A stretch of DNA of 64,000 nucleotides from Arthrobacter sp. Leaf137. GTDB lineage: Bacteria > Actinomycetota > Actinomycetes > Actinomycetales > Micrococcaceae. Both the position numbers and the translations under genes were made by a program. Positions 8,444-17,429 of the stretch are shown in pieces (the first letter of the stretch is position 1; each line of letters begins with the position of its first letter). The notes under the pieces are model-generated. The model searched no databases. It was not told the DNA's origin and saw only the letters and a program-made list of their open reading frames with translations. The stretch covers positions 445,435 through 509,434 of the forward strand of contig NZ_LMOI01000018.1 of assembly GCF_001423525.1 (NCBI RefSeq), read 5' to 3'.

Positions 8444-10048
8444 CTAGTTCTGATCCTTGTGATCTCCCAAGCGCTGCTCCGGCATGAAGACGGACAGCAG
8501 CACACCGACGGCGAAGATGCAGGCCAGCAATCCAAAAATCGGCAGGAATGCATCGGTGTAGATCACAGCCACCCCGGACTGCAGCGTTGCCGGCAACTGC
8601 TGGACGGCCTGGGGATCCGTGACGGTGGACGGCGGCACACCCAGGGTGTTCTCTGCTGCACCCCGCGCCAGCATGGTTGCGAAGAGACCGCCGAACACCG
8701 CCGTCCCCACCGTGACACCGAGTTCGCGAAGGTAGCCGAGTGAGGCGGTGACGCTGCCCACCACTGAGTGCGGCATGGCATTTTGTGCCGCCACAACAGT
8801 GATCTGCATGAAGCTGCCCACGGCCAACCCCAAAAGTGCCAACAGGAGCCCCACCACCGGCAGCGGGGTGCCCGGCTGCAAGAGCCTGAGGCCAATGGCT
8901 GCTGCAACGGCGAGCGCCGACCCGGCCAGAGGAAAGATCTTGTACCTCCCTGTACGGCTGACAAGCCATCCGGTGAGGTTCGTTGAAACCATCATTCCCA
9001 GGACCATAGGCAGGAGAATCATTCCGGCCACGGAAGCCGAGGTGGAGTACACCATCTGCACGTAGCTGGGGAGATACGCCACCACGCTGAACAGACCGGC
9101 ACCAATAACCAGGCCCAGGCCGGCCGCGTTGACGACGGGCCAGCTCTTGAACATTTTCATGGGGATCAGCGGGTGTTTGGATCTGATCTCCACCATCACA
9201 AAGAGCACCCCGGAAACGGCCGCCAGAACACCGATTGCCCAGAGAATCCCCGCAGCCATATCCGGCTCTGTGCCCAGAGAAATCACCGCTACCAACGAAC
9301 AGGTGAAGATCACCATCAGGAGGGTGCCAGGCCAATCGACACCGCCCGATCCGCGGACAGTTTTCAGACGGCGGAGGGAAAACGCCATGGCCAGAGCCAG
9401 CAAGCCAACGGGAATGTTGATCCAGAACACCCACCGCCACCCAACGGTGTCAGTAATGGCGCCGCCAACCAAAGGGCTGATGACTGTGGCAATACCAAAA
9501 ACCGATCCCAGTGGGCCGAGGTATTTGGCTCTTTGCCGTGGCGGTACAAGATCGGCGATGATTGCCGGCGGAAGCACTCCGAGTCCTGCTCCGCCCAGTC
9601 CTTGGATGCCGCGGAACAGGGAAAGCTGGAACATGTCCTGGGCGAAACCGCACAGGACGGATGCCGCGAGGAATATGGTCAGGGCCACCATCAGAAGCAT
9701 CGGCCGGCCGTACCGGTCCCCCAGCCGCCCGTAAACAGGCATGCCAACAGTCATCGCCAGCGTATAGGCCGTAATGATCCACGCCATGTGGCGTGCTCCG
9801 TCCAGCTCGCCTACTACGGTAGGCAGCGCCGTGGCCACGATGGTGTGGTCCAGCGCCCCCAGCAACACGATGATCAGCAACGCGGCGTAGAGCGGGCCGA
9901 TCCGGACCTTGGGTGGCGCCTGGACCACTGAATCGGATGGCTCCTGTGAATCGGACCGTTCCAGCGGATCGGTGGACGTTGCGCCAGGGGCAAGGGAACC
10001 CCCAACATTCTCCGGGCTGGTGGATGGGGACAAGTTTGAACGGCGCAC
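8444..10048 (-). CDS. MFS drug/metabolite exporter, DHA2 family (EmrB/QacA type, 14 helices)
   Basis: 534 aa from the GTG at 10048, which has GAGG 5 nt upstream. The frame stays open to 10225, but that extension is Arg/Gly/Pro-rich and unlike a transporter N-terminus. The first helix carries LGALDHTIVATALPTVV (DHA2 motif D1), followed by GRLGDRYGRP (motif A) and PLVGGAITDTVGWRWVFWINIPVG (motif C and after). About 14 hydrophobic segments are visible. It probably exports a toxic aromatic or drug using the proton gradient. It is convergent with GH106 and divergent from the flavin reductase gene, so it may share that promoter region and protect against the island's aromatic substrate or intermediates. 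Confidence 0.92.
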   Translation of the reverse strand: MRRSNLSPSTSPENVGGSLAPGATSTDPLERSDSQEPSDSVVQAPPKVRIGPLYAALLIIVLLGALDHTIVATALPTVVGELDGARHMAWIITAYTLAMTVGMPVYGRLGDRYGRPMLLMVALTIFLAASVLCGFAQDMFQLSLFRGIQGLGGAGLGVLPPAIIADLVPPRQRAKYLGPLGSVFGIATVISPLVGGAITDTVGWRWVFWINIPVGLLALAMAFSLRRLKTVRGSGGVDWPGTLLMVIFTCSLVAVISLGTEPDMAAGILWAIGVLAAVSGVLFVMVEIRSKHPLIPMKMFKSWPVVNAAGLGLVIGAGLFSVVAYLPSYVQMVYSTSASVAGMILLPMVLGMMVSTNLTGWLVSRTGRYKIFPLAGSALAVAAAIGLRLLQPGTPLPVVGLLLALLGLAVGSFMQITVVAAQNAMPHSVVGSVTASLGYLRELGVTVGTAVFGGLFATMLARGAAENTLGVPPSTVTDPQAVQQLPATLQSGVAVIYTDAFLPIFGLLACIFAVGVLLSVFMPEQRLGDHKDQN

Positions 10049-10301
10049 CGCAACCTCGTTCTGGGAGAGCCAGCATAGGTGGCTCGATACCGGCCAGATG
10101 CGCGTCCGGAGGAATGTTGCCCCCCAACCGACGGGCCCCAAGGGCCCCGGTACCGCAACGAATCTATCATCGCGGCGGACCGGAACGCCGGGGCCTCCAA
10201 CATCGGAATTCTCGATACTCCGCATACCCCGGAACTATTTCCGCTGCAGGTTGTTCCGCACGTTTACTGGAGGGAATCTCAACGAAGAGGAGAGCAAAGA
10301 G

Positions 10302-11516
10302 ATGGCACAGAGCATCCGCGCTTCCACCGCAGAAAGCCAGGACACCAGCCCCGAAAACGCGGCTTGGTTCCGCTACGTCCTGGGTCAGCACCCCACCGGC
10401 GTCACCCTGATCACCGCCACGCCCGACGACGACGAGCCGGCGGGAATGGTGGTGGGCACCTTCAGTTCCGTCTCACTGGATCCTCCGTTGGTGGCGTTCA
10501 TGCCCGACATCCGCTCCACGAGTTGGCCCAAGATCCGCGATACGGGCTCTTTCTGCGCCAACGTCCTGACCGCCGGACAGCAGGATGTTTGCCGCGCGTT
10601 CTCCCGCAAAGCCGAGGACCGTTTCACGGCCAACCAATGGGGTGACACGCCTTCCGGCAGCCCGCGGCTTGAAGGCGCGGCCGCTTGGATCGACTGCGAT
10701 ATTGAGGACGTCATCCGCTCCGGAGACCACGACATTGTGATCGGCCGCGTCAAAGCCCTGGGCGTGGGGTCCTCCAAGGAACTTCCCCTTCTTTTTCTTC
10801 GGGGTGGATACGGCTCATTCACCATCCCCTCCATCGTTTCGCCAGCCACCGCGCTGACCCGGCACGTCAAGGCTGCGGACGCCGCGCGTCCGGTCATTGA
10901 AGCCTTGTCGGAAGCTTTGAAGCTAGAGGTCCTGGTGAGCGGATTGGTTGACGATTCCGTCGTCGTCCTGACGGCGGCCGGGGTGGACAGCTCACCCGGT
11001 GGTTCACCTTCACGGGTGGGAGTCTCCTTCGGCCTGGCCGCCCCGTTGGCTCCGTTGCACGTGGCGTGGGCGGGAGACGCCGCGGAAAAGCGATGGACTG
11101 ACAACGCCCGTGACGTGGTAGGGGAGGTTGATGCCGCCCTTGCGCACGCCGAGCTGGAGCAGGTCCGGTCCCTGGGCTACGCCGTATCCGTGGATGTGGG
11201 CGCCGCAGCTGAGTTTGAACGAATTGTCCACGTGCCCAGCGACACGGCGGCACCCGATCTCAGCGGCGTTCTGCCCCTTCTCATCGAGAGGGCAGCATCC
11301 GCCGGTCCTGCCGCGTTGGATGATCCTGCAGGGGTTACGTCCTTGCACGCCCCTGTTTTCGATTCGGAAGGACAGGTTGCAGTGACGCTTACGCTGAACG
11401 GATTCCCGGGCAATGACCCCGTGTCACGCCTGGAAGAATGCCGCGACAGCCTGGTCGCTGCAGCACAGTCGATCACCGACGCGATCGGAGGTATCCACCC
11501 GGTCCAGGTTTCCTAG
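10302..11516 (+). CDS. Flavin reductase domain fused to an IclR-type effector-like domain
   Basis: 404 aa from the ATG at 10302, the first good start in a longer open frame; purine-rich GAGGAGAG lies upstream. Residues ~20-170 are a flavin reductase-like split barrel: FRYVLGQHPTGVTLITA, GMVVGTFSSVSLDPPLVAFMP, FCANVL and HDIVIGRV are family landmarks. It should reduce FMN or FAD with NAD(P)H for a partner oxygenase, most simply the luciferase-type monooxygenase at 12635. Residues ~195-404 (LSEALKLEVLVSGLVDDSVVVL through FNGFPGNDPVSRLEECRDSLVAAAQSITDAIGG-like ending) resemble the GAF-like ligand-binding domain of IclR regulators, but no DNA-binding helix-turn-helix is present. That domain may sense the aromatic substrate and gate reductase activity, as effector-responsive reductases do in other two-component monooxygenases; this is inference. 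Confidence 0.88.
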   Translation: MAQSIRASTAESQDTSPENAAWFRYVLGQHPTGVTLITATPDDDEPAGMVVGTFSSVSLDPPLVAFMPDIRSTSWPKIRDTGSFCANVLTAGQQDVCRAFSRKAEDRFTANQWGDTPSGSPRLEGAAAWIDCDIEDVIRSGDHDIVIGRVKALGVGSSKELPLLFLRGGYGSFTIPSIVSPATALTRHVKAADAARPVIEALSEALKLEVLVSGLVDDSVVVLTAAGVDSSPGGSPSRVGVSFGLAAPLAPLHVAWAGDAAEKRWTDNARDVVGEVDAALAHAELEQVRSLGYAVSVDVGAAAEFERIVHVPSDTAAPDLSGVLPLLIERAASAGPAALDDPAGVTSLHAPVFDSEGQVAVTLTLNGFPGNDPVSRLEECRDSLVAAAQSITDAIGGIHPVQVS

Positions 11517-11557
11517 CCCGGAGGCGGCTATTGACCCTGGATGTGAGGCGCCTCATA

Positions 11558-11586
11558 ATTAGTATCAGTATTCTAATTCGGATTAG
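11558..11586. promoter_or_regulatory. LysR-type operator candidate (three ATTAG/CTAAT half-sites)
   Basis: In the 79-bp gap before the LysR gene, ATTAG (11558-11562) and CTAAT (11573-11577) form an inverted repeat with 10-bp spacer. CTAAT is followed four bp later by another ATTAG (11582-11586). The last half-site overlaps the ribosome binding site AGGAGA (11585-11590). AT-rich T-N11-A-like dyads in this position are typical autoregulatory LysR sites. The stretch is strikingly AT-rich for this genome. Confidence 0.5.
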
Positions 11587-11595
11587 GAGAATCAC

Positions 11596-12609
11596 ATGGT
11601 CAACCTACTGACTGCCGATCTCAACCTTTTGGTTGCCCTTGACGCTTTGCTGATGGAGCGAAACGTCACCCGGGCGGGGGCGAGGATCGGCATCAGCCAA
11701 CCGGCCATGAGCTCTTCCCTGCAAAGGCTGCGCCGGCAATTTGATGATCAGTTGCTGACCCGGATTGGCTCGGCATACGAGCTCACTCCCCTGGCGCAGG
11801 TCCTCCAGGAGGACGTTTCGCAGATACTCCGAATGGTTGAACGTACCTTCGATGCGCAGGCTATCTTTGACCCTGCACTCTCAACCCGCAGTTTCCGGAT
11901 CGTCACGTCCGACTATTGCCTGACGGCTCTGTCCGGGACCTTGATGAATATGCTCCAGAAGGAGGCGCCGGGCGTGCAGGTGCATTTCGATGCCGTCACA
12001 CCCCAGGCCGTGGAACGCATCAAGGAGACGCTCCAGACGGCGGATCTCATGCTGATACCCAAAGGGCACTTTTCCGGCTTCCCCCACACGGAGCTGTTCA
12101 CGGACAACTGGGTGTGCGTCACAGGTGACACTTCACCGGAGAAGACCCTGACGGTCGACGAAATGCGCGACGCACGCTGGGCCAGGTTGTTCGGCACGGA
12201 AGTTGATTCAACGCTGGCTGATCGCCGGGTCTATGACCTTCAGCTTGGGGAAAAGACGGACATCATTGTTGACAGCTTCCTCATGCTGCCTTTCGCAGTA
12301 GCAGGGACCTCACGGCTCGCCCTGGTCCAGGAACGGTTGGCGCGGATGCTCGCTTCCGTTGCCGGCGTCAAGATCATGCAGCTTCCCATAAGCCTCCCCA
12401 CCTTGGTGGAGTGCGCTTGGTGGCATCCCTCCAAGTCCCCGGACCCGGGGCACCAGTGGTTCCGTCGGATTGTTGCCCGCGCAGCAGCAGAGCTTGATAC
12501 TGCAGCAGAGCTCGGACGTGAGCCGGCTGACCCGGGATCCACCCACATTTCAGAACCATCCGAGGCAGAACGCTCTGAGCCGCTGACGGCCCAATGCCTT
12601 CCTGCCTGA
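11596..12609 (+). CDS. LysR-family transcriptional regulator (NodD-like)
   Basis: 337 aa. The winged helix-turn-helix covers residues ~5-65 (ADLNLLVALDALLMERNVTRAGARIGISQPAMSSSLQRLRRQFDDQLLTR). The opening D-L-N-L-L-V-A-L-D-A-L-L is characteristic of the NodD/LinR/PcpR branch, whose known ligands are often aromatic. The remaining residues form the periplasmic-binding-like effector domain, with a Ser/Glu/Pro-rich tail of ~40 residues that is probably disordered. AGGAGA lies 5 nt before the ATG. It sits between the flavin reductase and the luciferase-type monooxygenase on the same strand, so it likely activates one or both in response to the aromatic substrate and represses itself. Confidence 0.93.
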   Translation: MVNLLTADLNLLVALDALLMERNVTRAGARIGISQPAMSSSLQRLRRQFDDQLLTRIGSAYELTPLAQVLQEDVSQILRMVERTFDAQAIFDPALSTRSFRIVTSDYCLTALSGTLMNMLQKEAPGVQVHFDAVTPQAVERIKETLQTADLMLIPKGHFSGFPHTELFTDNWVCVTGDTSPEKTLTVDEMRDARWARLFGTEVDSTLADRRVYDLQLGEKTDIIVDSFLMLPFAVAGTSRLALVQERLARMLASVAGVKIMQLPISLPTLVECAWWHPSKSPDPGHQWFRRIVARAAAELDTAAELGREPADPGSTHISEPSEAERSEPLTAQCLPA

Positions 12610-12634
12610 CACACTCAAAACTTCAGGAGTTCCC

Positions 12635-13771
12635 ATGCATTTCTCTCTGTTCCTCACCTCCCGTTCCCGCGGCCCGGAAGAAGACCGTGCCGTGATGCAG
12701 GCAATGGTGGAGCACGCCACCGACGCCGAGCAAAAGGGTTTCGACGCCGTCTTCCTCCCGGACCACCACTTCACCGGTTACGCTCCGCCGGCAAGCGATC
12801 CCTTTATTTTCGCCGCGTACCTCGCCGGCAAACTGGAGCGCATGCACTTCGGCTTTTCCGTCCAGACCCTGGCCCTGCATCACCCGGTCCGCTTTGCCGA
12901 GCGGCTCGCATTGCTGGACCAGCTGACGGACGGCAAGCTTCTGGTGGGCGTCGGCAGCGGAACCACGCCGGAGGAAATGATCGGTTTCGGCGTGAACTAC
13001 CAAGACAGCTCACGGTTGGCCAATGAAAACCTGGAGATCGCTGAGCGCCTCTGGGCCAAGCAGCCCGGCGATGAGCCGGTGACGTTCGACAACGGCCATT
13101 ACCGCGGCGCAGTGGTGTCCCGGATCGTGCCCACGCCGTACACCAAGCCGGAACCTCGGGTCATGTCCGTGGCTGCGCGCCCTTCCAGCGTTGAACGCGC
13201 AGCCAAGAAGGCCCAGCCTGCCTTCATCCTTGCCTTCACTCCGCCCATCATCGACAGCGGAAATGCGTATGAAGAAGTGAAGAAGAACTTCGGTATCTAC
13301 CGCGGCGCCCTCGAAGCTGCCGGCCACTCGGAAGTGGCCGTCCGCGCTGCCCTGGAATGGACCACACACTCCTACCAGCACGTGCACATTGCGGAAACCG
13401 ATGAGCAAGCCGCGGCCGAGATGGACGTCATCCTCGAGCAGTACCAGGAGACCGTCGAGCGCGAGCACGCCGCCAACAAGGCAGCCGAAGCCATCAGCGG
13501 TGTTGACTTGCGCCCCACTCCCGACGCCAGGACTGAAGGCTATAAGGGAACCTGGTGCCTCTATGGCAGCCCGGAAACCGTGGCCGCCGAGCTGCAGAAA
13601 TACGCCGATCTGGGTATCGGCAACGTTCTCATGGCTGCGATGGGTGGCCCCCTGACGGAAGAACGCCGCCGCTTCACAGCCCAGACCATGCGACTCTTCG
13701 CAGAACGCGTCCAACCCCTGCTGCGGTCCAACGAAACTGCCGCTGACACAGACAAGGTCGCAGCTCTGTGA
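12635..13771 (+). CDS. Luciferase-like (LLM class) flavin-dependent monooxygenase
   Basis: 378 aa, preceded by AGGAG with 6-nt spacing. The LLM barrel is visible from the first residues (MHFSLFLTSRSRG), with ATDAEQKGFDAVFLPDHHF, SVQTLALHHPVRFAERLALLDQLTDGKLLVGVGSGT and YGSPETVAAELQKYADLGIGNVLMAAMGG near the end. Such enzymes take reduced FMN from a separate reductase and insert one oxygen atom into an aromatic, carbonyl or thioether substrate. The fused reductase at 10302 is the obvious partner. The gene overlaps the downstream GH3 start by GTGA, so monooxygenase and glycosidase are translationally coupled. Substrate unknown. Confidence 0.93.
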   Translation: MHFSLFLTSRSRGPEEDRAVMQAMVEHATDAEQKGFDAVFLPDHHFTGYAPPASDPFIFAAYLAGKLERMHFGFSVQTLALHHPVRFAERLALLDQLTDGKLLVGVGSGTTPEEMIGFGVNYQDSSRLANENLEIAERLWAKQPGDEPVTFDNGHYRGAVVSRIVPTPYTKPEPRVMSVAARPSSVERAAKKAQPAFILAFTPPIIDSGNAYEEVKKNFGIYRGALEAAGHSEVAVRAALEWTTHSYQHVHIAETDEQAAAEMDVILEQYQETVEREHAANKAAEAISGVDLRPTPDARTEGYKGTWCLYGSPETVAAELQKYADLGIGNVLMAAMGGPLTEERRRFTAQTMRLFAERVQPLLRSNETAADTDKVAAL

Positions 13772-16230
13772 CTGCCGGGACAACCACCAGCGGGCACGCT
13801 GACCCCGTGCCCGCCGGGACGGAGATCGTCGGAGCGGAGCTCACCGGCGGTTTGAACGGCTGGAGTACCACGGCGAGCGCAGCCACCGGGGTCGAAGAAA
13901 TGGTCCTGCTGGACGGTCCCTTGGGAATTGTCAGCAAGGCCATGGATGAACGGGACACCTCCCTGATCATGCCTTCGGGTACGGCCCTGGGCGCCATGTG
14001 GAATCCGGATTTGGTCCGAAAAGTGGGACAGGTCATTGGTCAGCAAGGCGTCGAGCGTGGCGTCTCAGCCATCCTCGGCCCCAACCTGAACCTGCCCCGT
14101 TCACCGCTGACGGGCCGGGGTTTCGAGATGTTCTCGGAAGACCCCTACCTGACCGGCGCTTTGGGCGCGGCATGGGTTGAGGGGGTCCAATCTCAAGGCG
14201 TTGGTTCCTGCACCAAGCACGTTGTGGCCAACGACACGGAAACAGAACGACGCCGGATGAACTCAAGCGTGGACCAGGCTACCCTGCGGGAGAGCTACCT
14301 GTTGCCGTTCGAAGTTACGGTTCGCGCTGCCAACCCGTGGATGTTGATGATGGCCTACAACCGGGTCAACGGCACCCACTGTTCCCAGAACGCGGACCTC
14401 ATCAGCATCCTGAAGGATGAGTGGCAGTACGACGGCGTGGTGGTTTCCGACTGGTACGGCGTGGATGACACCGTGGCGGCCGCCAACGCCGGCCTGGATC
14501 TGGAGATGCCCGGGCCGGCTACCTACCTTGGCGCCCGCTTTGCCGAGGCCGTGGCCTCCGGCACGGTGGCACCGGAGCGTTTGGGTGACGCCGTGGAACG
14601 CGTTACCCGGCTCGCGGACAGGACCGGTCGCCGCACCGGCGCTGCCATACCGGCACTCCCCCACCTGCGCAGCCAGGAGGAACAACTGAAGGTACTCCGC
14701 GAGGCCGCCAGCCAGTCGTTCGTGTTGCTCGAAAACAAAAACGCCATCCTGCCATTGGACATGTCCAAGGTGAAGACGCTGGCAGTGGTGGGCCACAATG
14801 CGGACAAACCGTGCTTCCAAGGCGGAACCTTCGCCACTGTGCGCCCCGAAGGCCAGGTGGTCACACCCCTGGACGCCATCCGCGAGGCAGCAGGTCCCGA
14901 CGTCGAGGTTCTTTACGAGCCCGGAGCCGTGCCGGCGTCTCCTTTGTCCCTGACGGAACTCGGAAGTACGGCACCGGACGGAACGCCGGGCGTTCTCCTG
15001 GAAGTCCTGCCGGACGGCGAAGCTGAAGACGTTCTGTACAGCGAGATCCGTAAATCTTCGGCATTTGTTTGGTTCGGCCCCGTACCGGGCTTGGGCGCAG
15101 GTGTTCCAGGCCGGGCGCGCATCACGGCTCATGTGCACCTCTCCGCCCCTGCCCGCTGGACCGTGGGTGCCGGCGGAACCGGTGTCAGTTCACTGCGGGT
15201 TGATGGCCAGGAGGTGTTGGTTGTTCCTCCGCCCGCGCCCGATGACGTCATGGGAGTGGTCGCGCGCGCAGACACCCATGAGGTTCCCGTGGACCTCCCG
15301 GCAGGGACTGTAGAACTGGTGATCGACATGGCGTTCCATCCGGGACGCGTGCAAGCGATCACCGCAGTGGCTACACCCGAACAAGTCACCGATCCGTTGT
15401 CTGCCGCGGTTGAGCTCGCGGAGCGGGCCGACGCTGTGGTGGTGGTCATCGGAGATCAGCAAGGGTCATCCCGTGAAAGTGCGGACCGCACGACGGCGGC
15501 ACTTGACCCGGCGAGCGACCGACTGGTTGACGCTGTTGCCGGGGTGGCGGCCAACACCATTGTGGTGGTCAATGCCTCCCGTGCAGTGCTCCTGCCGTGG
15601 GCGGACAAGGTCAAAGCTGTGCTGATGGCATGGTTCCCCGGGCAGGAATTCGGTCCGGCATTGGCTGGAGTCCTGACCGGCACTACCGCTCCCGCCGGCC
15701 GGCTGCCGGTGTCCTTCCCCCGCCGTAATGAAGATATTCCGGGCTGGGGAAAAGGGTTGGATGCTGATCTCACGCTGGACTACTCAGCCAGCGAACCCAT
15801 GGGTTACCGGCACTTCCAAACCGCGGAACTACAACCCCGCTACCCCTTCGGGTACGGGCTCGGATATACCTCATTTGAGCTGGTTGATGCCGTTGCTTCC
15901 GCCGGTTCCTCCGGTTCGTTCCGACAGGAGGACGGCGCCCACGGTATCTCGGTGAGGGCAACGGTCACCAATACGGGCGCCTCCGGTGGCCGCGAAGTTG
16001 TCCAGGCATACCTCAGGGCACCGCATGAAACGGACTTCAGGATGGCCGGTTTTGTGGGCATTCAAATCGCCGCAGGCGAGAGCCGTGAGGTCGACATCGC
16101 ACTCGAGCCCCTATGCTTCAGGCGTTGGGATTCCACGGCTTCAGCCTGGGTTGTCCCGTCCGGAGAATGGGAAATCCGGGTATCCCGGAACGCTGCGGAT
16201 AGGGGAATACTCTGTAGGATCCCCTTGTGA
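13768..16230 (+). CDS. Glycoside hydrolase family 3 (beta-glucosidase type) with PA14-like insert
   Basis: 820 aa, no signal peptide, so intracellular. The N-terminal (alpha/beta)8 domain contains KHVVANDTETERR and the nucleophile motif VVVSDWYGV (Asp228 by this start). The second alpha/beta sandwich domain follows (SQSFVLLENKNAILPLD). A PA14-like insert spans about residues 395-540, and an Fn3-like domain ends the protein (VTNTGASGGREVVQAYL). The GTG start overlaps the monooxygenase stop by 4 bp and the stop overlaps the TetR start, also as GTGA. This locks a glycosidase into an oxygenase operon and suggests the pathway starts from an aromatic beta-glycoside. PA14-bearing GH3 enzymes often act on bulky aryl or plant glycosides; the sugar is not certain. 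Confidence 0.93.
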   Translation: MTAGTTTSGHADPVPAGTEIVGAELTGGLNGWSTTASAATGVEEMVLLDGPLGIVSKAMDERDTSLIMPSGTALGAMWNPDLVRKVGQVIGQQGVERGVSAILGPNLNLPRSPLTGRGFEMFSEDPYLTGALGAAWVEGVQSQGVGSCTKHVVANDTETERRRMNSSVDQATLRESYLLPFEVTVRAANPWMLMMAYNRVNGTHCSQNADLISILKDEWQYDGVVVSDWYGVDDTVAAANAGLDLEMPGPATYLGARFAEAVASGTVAPERLGDAVERVTRLADRTGRRTGAAIPALPHLRSQEEQLKVLREAASQSFVLLENKNAILPLDMSKVKTLAVVGHNADKPCFQGGTFATVRPEGQVVTPLDAIREAAGPDVEVLYEPGAVPASPLSLTELGSTAPDGTPGVLLEVLPDGEAEDVLYSEIRKSSAFVWFGPVPGLGAGVPGRARITAHVHLSAPARWTVGAGGTGVSSLRVDGQEVLVVPPPAPDDVMGVVARADTHEVPVDLPAGTVELVIDMAFHPGRVQAITAVATPEQVTDPLSAAVELAERADAVVVVIGDQQGSSRESADRTTAALDPASDRLVDAVAGVAANTIVVVNASRAVLLPWADKVKAVLMAWFPGQEFGPALAGVLTGTTAPAGRLPVSFPRRNEDIPGWGKGLDADLTLDYSASEPMGYRHFQTAELQPRYPFGYGLGYTSFELVDAVASAGSSGSFRQEDGAHGISVRATVTNTGASGGREVVQAYLRAPHETDFRMAGFVGIQIAAGESREVDIALEPLCFRRWDSTASAWVVPSGEWEIRVSRNAADRGILCRIPL

Positions 16231-16892
16231 CACTTCCGGACACGAAGTCCCGCGAGCCCAAGCAGGCCAGGAGCCGCCAATCGTTTGAAAAGGCGGTTGA
16301 GGCGGCCCTGGCCCTGCTCGAGGAGCGGGGAAACGACGAATTCACCCTGGCCGAGGTCAGCGCGCACGCCGGAGTATCCATCGGTTCCATTTATGCCCGT
16401 TTCCAAGGCAAAGACGAACTCATCCGGGTTGCCCATGGCCGCAAGATGGACGACATCGACGCTGTTTCAGACCATCTTTTCGAGGCCCTGCGGCTGGACC
16501 CCCGCGCACCGCTGAAGAGTTATGCCCAGGAAGCGGTCAACCTCACCATCGAGATCCTCCGCCGGTATGCCGACATCCTGCGTCCTTTCATGCTGCGGGC
16601 CACCCAGGACGAGACGATCTCGAAGCGTGGCGCGGCTTCCCACGCCGTGATGGCGGCGCATTTCGCCGACGTCCTGCGGGCCTGGCCGGGCGGCTACCTC
16701 GGACAGCCGGACATCGACTGGAGTTTCAACGTTGCCTACAGCGTGGTGGCCCGGCGTTTGGGCCTTGGCAGCACCACTGAAGGCAGCGGTGACGTGGAAT
16801 GGCCCGACATCGCTGAAAAACTTGCGGGAATGGTAGCTTCCTACCTCTTGGCCGAACTGGACGGATCCAACCGCAAAAGTCGTGGCCACTAA
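16227..16892 (+). CDS. TetR/AcrR-family transcriptional regulator
   Basis: 221 aa from a GTG that overlaps the GH3 stop. Residues ~10-60 are the TetR helix-turn-helix (KQARSRQSFEKAVEAALALLEERG, EVSAHAGVSIGSIYARFQGKDELI). The remaining all-helical domain would bind a small ligand and mediate dimerisation. As last gene of the monooxygenase-GH3-TetR unit it probably regulates that unit, in parallel with the LysR upstream. The operator is not evident. Confidence 0.92.
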   Translation: MTLPDTKSREPKQARSRQSFEKAVEAALALLEERGNDEFTLAEVSAHAGVSIGSIYARFQGKDELIRVAHGRKMDDIDAVSDHLFEALRLDPRAPLKSYAQEAVNLTIEILRRYADILRPFMLRATQDETISKRGAASHAVMAAHFADVLRAWPGGYLGQPDIDWSFNVAYSVVARRLGLGSTTEGSGDVEWPDIAEKLAGMVASYLLAELDGSNRKSRGH

Positions 16893-17036
16893 ACCCACGC
16901 ATTCCGGACGCAGCTTAGATCCGGCTGGCATAACTATCGCCAATACCCGCTATCAGGAACCTGGTCTTCCCGGCATTCCCCTGCATCGGCATAGTGGAAT
17001 CAGCTACGCATTCCCCTTTAACGATAGGAAGTCCAC

Positions 17037-17339
17037 GTGCACGTTCGTGTCAGCCCCGGGTCAGTTGCACTTGACGAGCCCGACGACTGCACCAGCTTCA
17101 AGGTGCTTTTATCCGATGAGGCAAGGGAGAACCTTCCTGGCTTACTGGCGTCCGCGTCAGCCGGGAAGCTCGACGATGACGACATCCTGGTCTCGGTGGA
17201 TTGGATCAAAGGGGAATGCGCCGGGAGGATCGGCATGGGCTGGAACTACCGCTTTGCCAACATGCTTGTCTACGCGGCCGGCAAGGGGTGGCTCAGCGAA
17301 GACGGTACTCACGTCAGGGCGCACGTGGAGGCGCTGTAA
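17037..17339 (+). CDS. Small hypothetical protein, 100 aa
   Basis: GTG start with AGGAAG 5 nt upstream. The acidic, soluble 100-aa product (FKVLLSDEARENLPGLLASASAGKLDDDDILVSVDWIKGECAG-type central region) has one Trp-rich patch and no signal peptide or membrane segment. I do not recognise a named domain. It is a lone transcription unit: 144 bp after the TetR gene and followed within 10 bp by a strong terminator hairpin. The good ribosome site plus terminator argue that it is a real gene. Confidence 0.75.
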   Translation: MHVRVSPGSVALDEPDDCTSFKVLLSDEARENLPGLLASASAGKLDDDDILVSVDWIKGECAGRIGMGWNYRFANMLVYAAGKGWLSEDGTHVRAHVEAL

Positions 17340-17348
17340 CTCCCGCAC

Positions 17349-17393
17349 ACGTCAGGGGCCCCGGTGCACGTTGCATCGGGGCCCCTGACGTTT
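17349..17393. terminator. Strong intrinsic terminator, 15-bp stem
   Basis: Arms at 17349-17363 and 17377-17391 (left arm begins ACGTCAGGGGCCCCG) pair perfectly around a 13-nt loop. A short T run follows on the plus strand. It ends the 100-aa gene and, lying between converging genes, may also serve the minus-strand gene at 17430. Confidence 0.88.
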
Positions 17394-17429
17394 CCCGGTT
17401 CGCTGAACGGGTTCCACACAAGGGCATGT

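Noticed and set aside
10133..10150. GGGCCCC repeated around AA upstream of the flavin reductase gene
   Set aside because: Too short and low-complexity in GC-rich DNA to call a terminator or site; no T run follows.
10083..10218. CTCGATAC at 10083-10090 and again at 10211-10218 upstream of the flavin reductase gene
   Set aside because: Two 8-mers 128 bp apart without symmetry are weak evidence for an operator.
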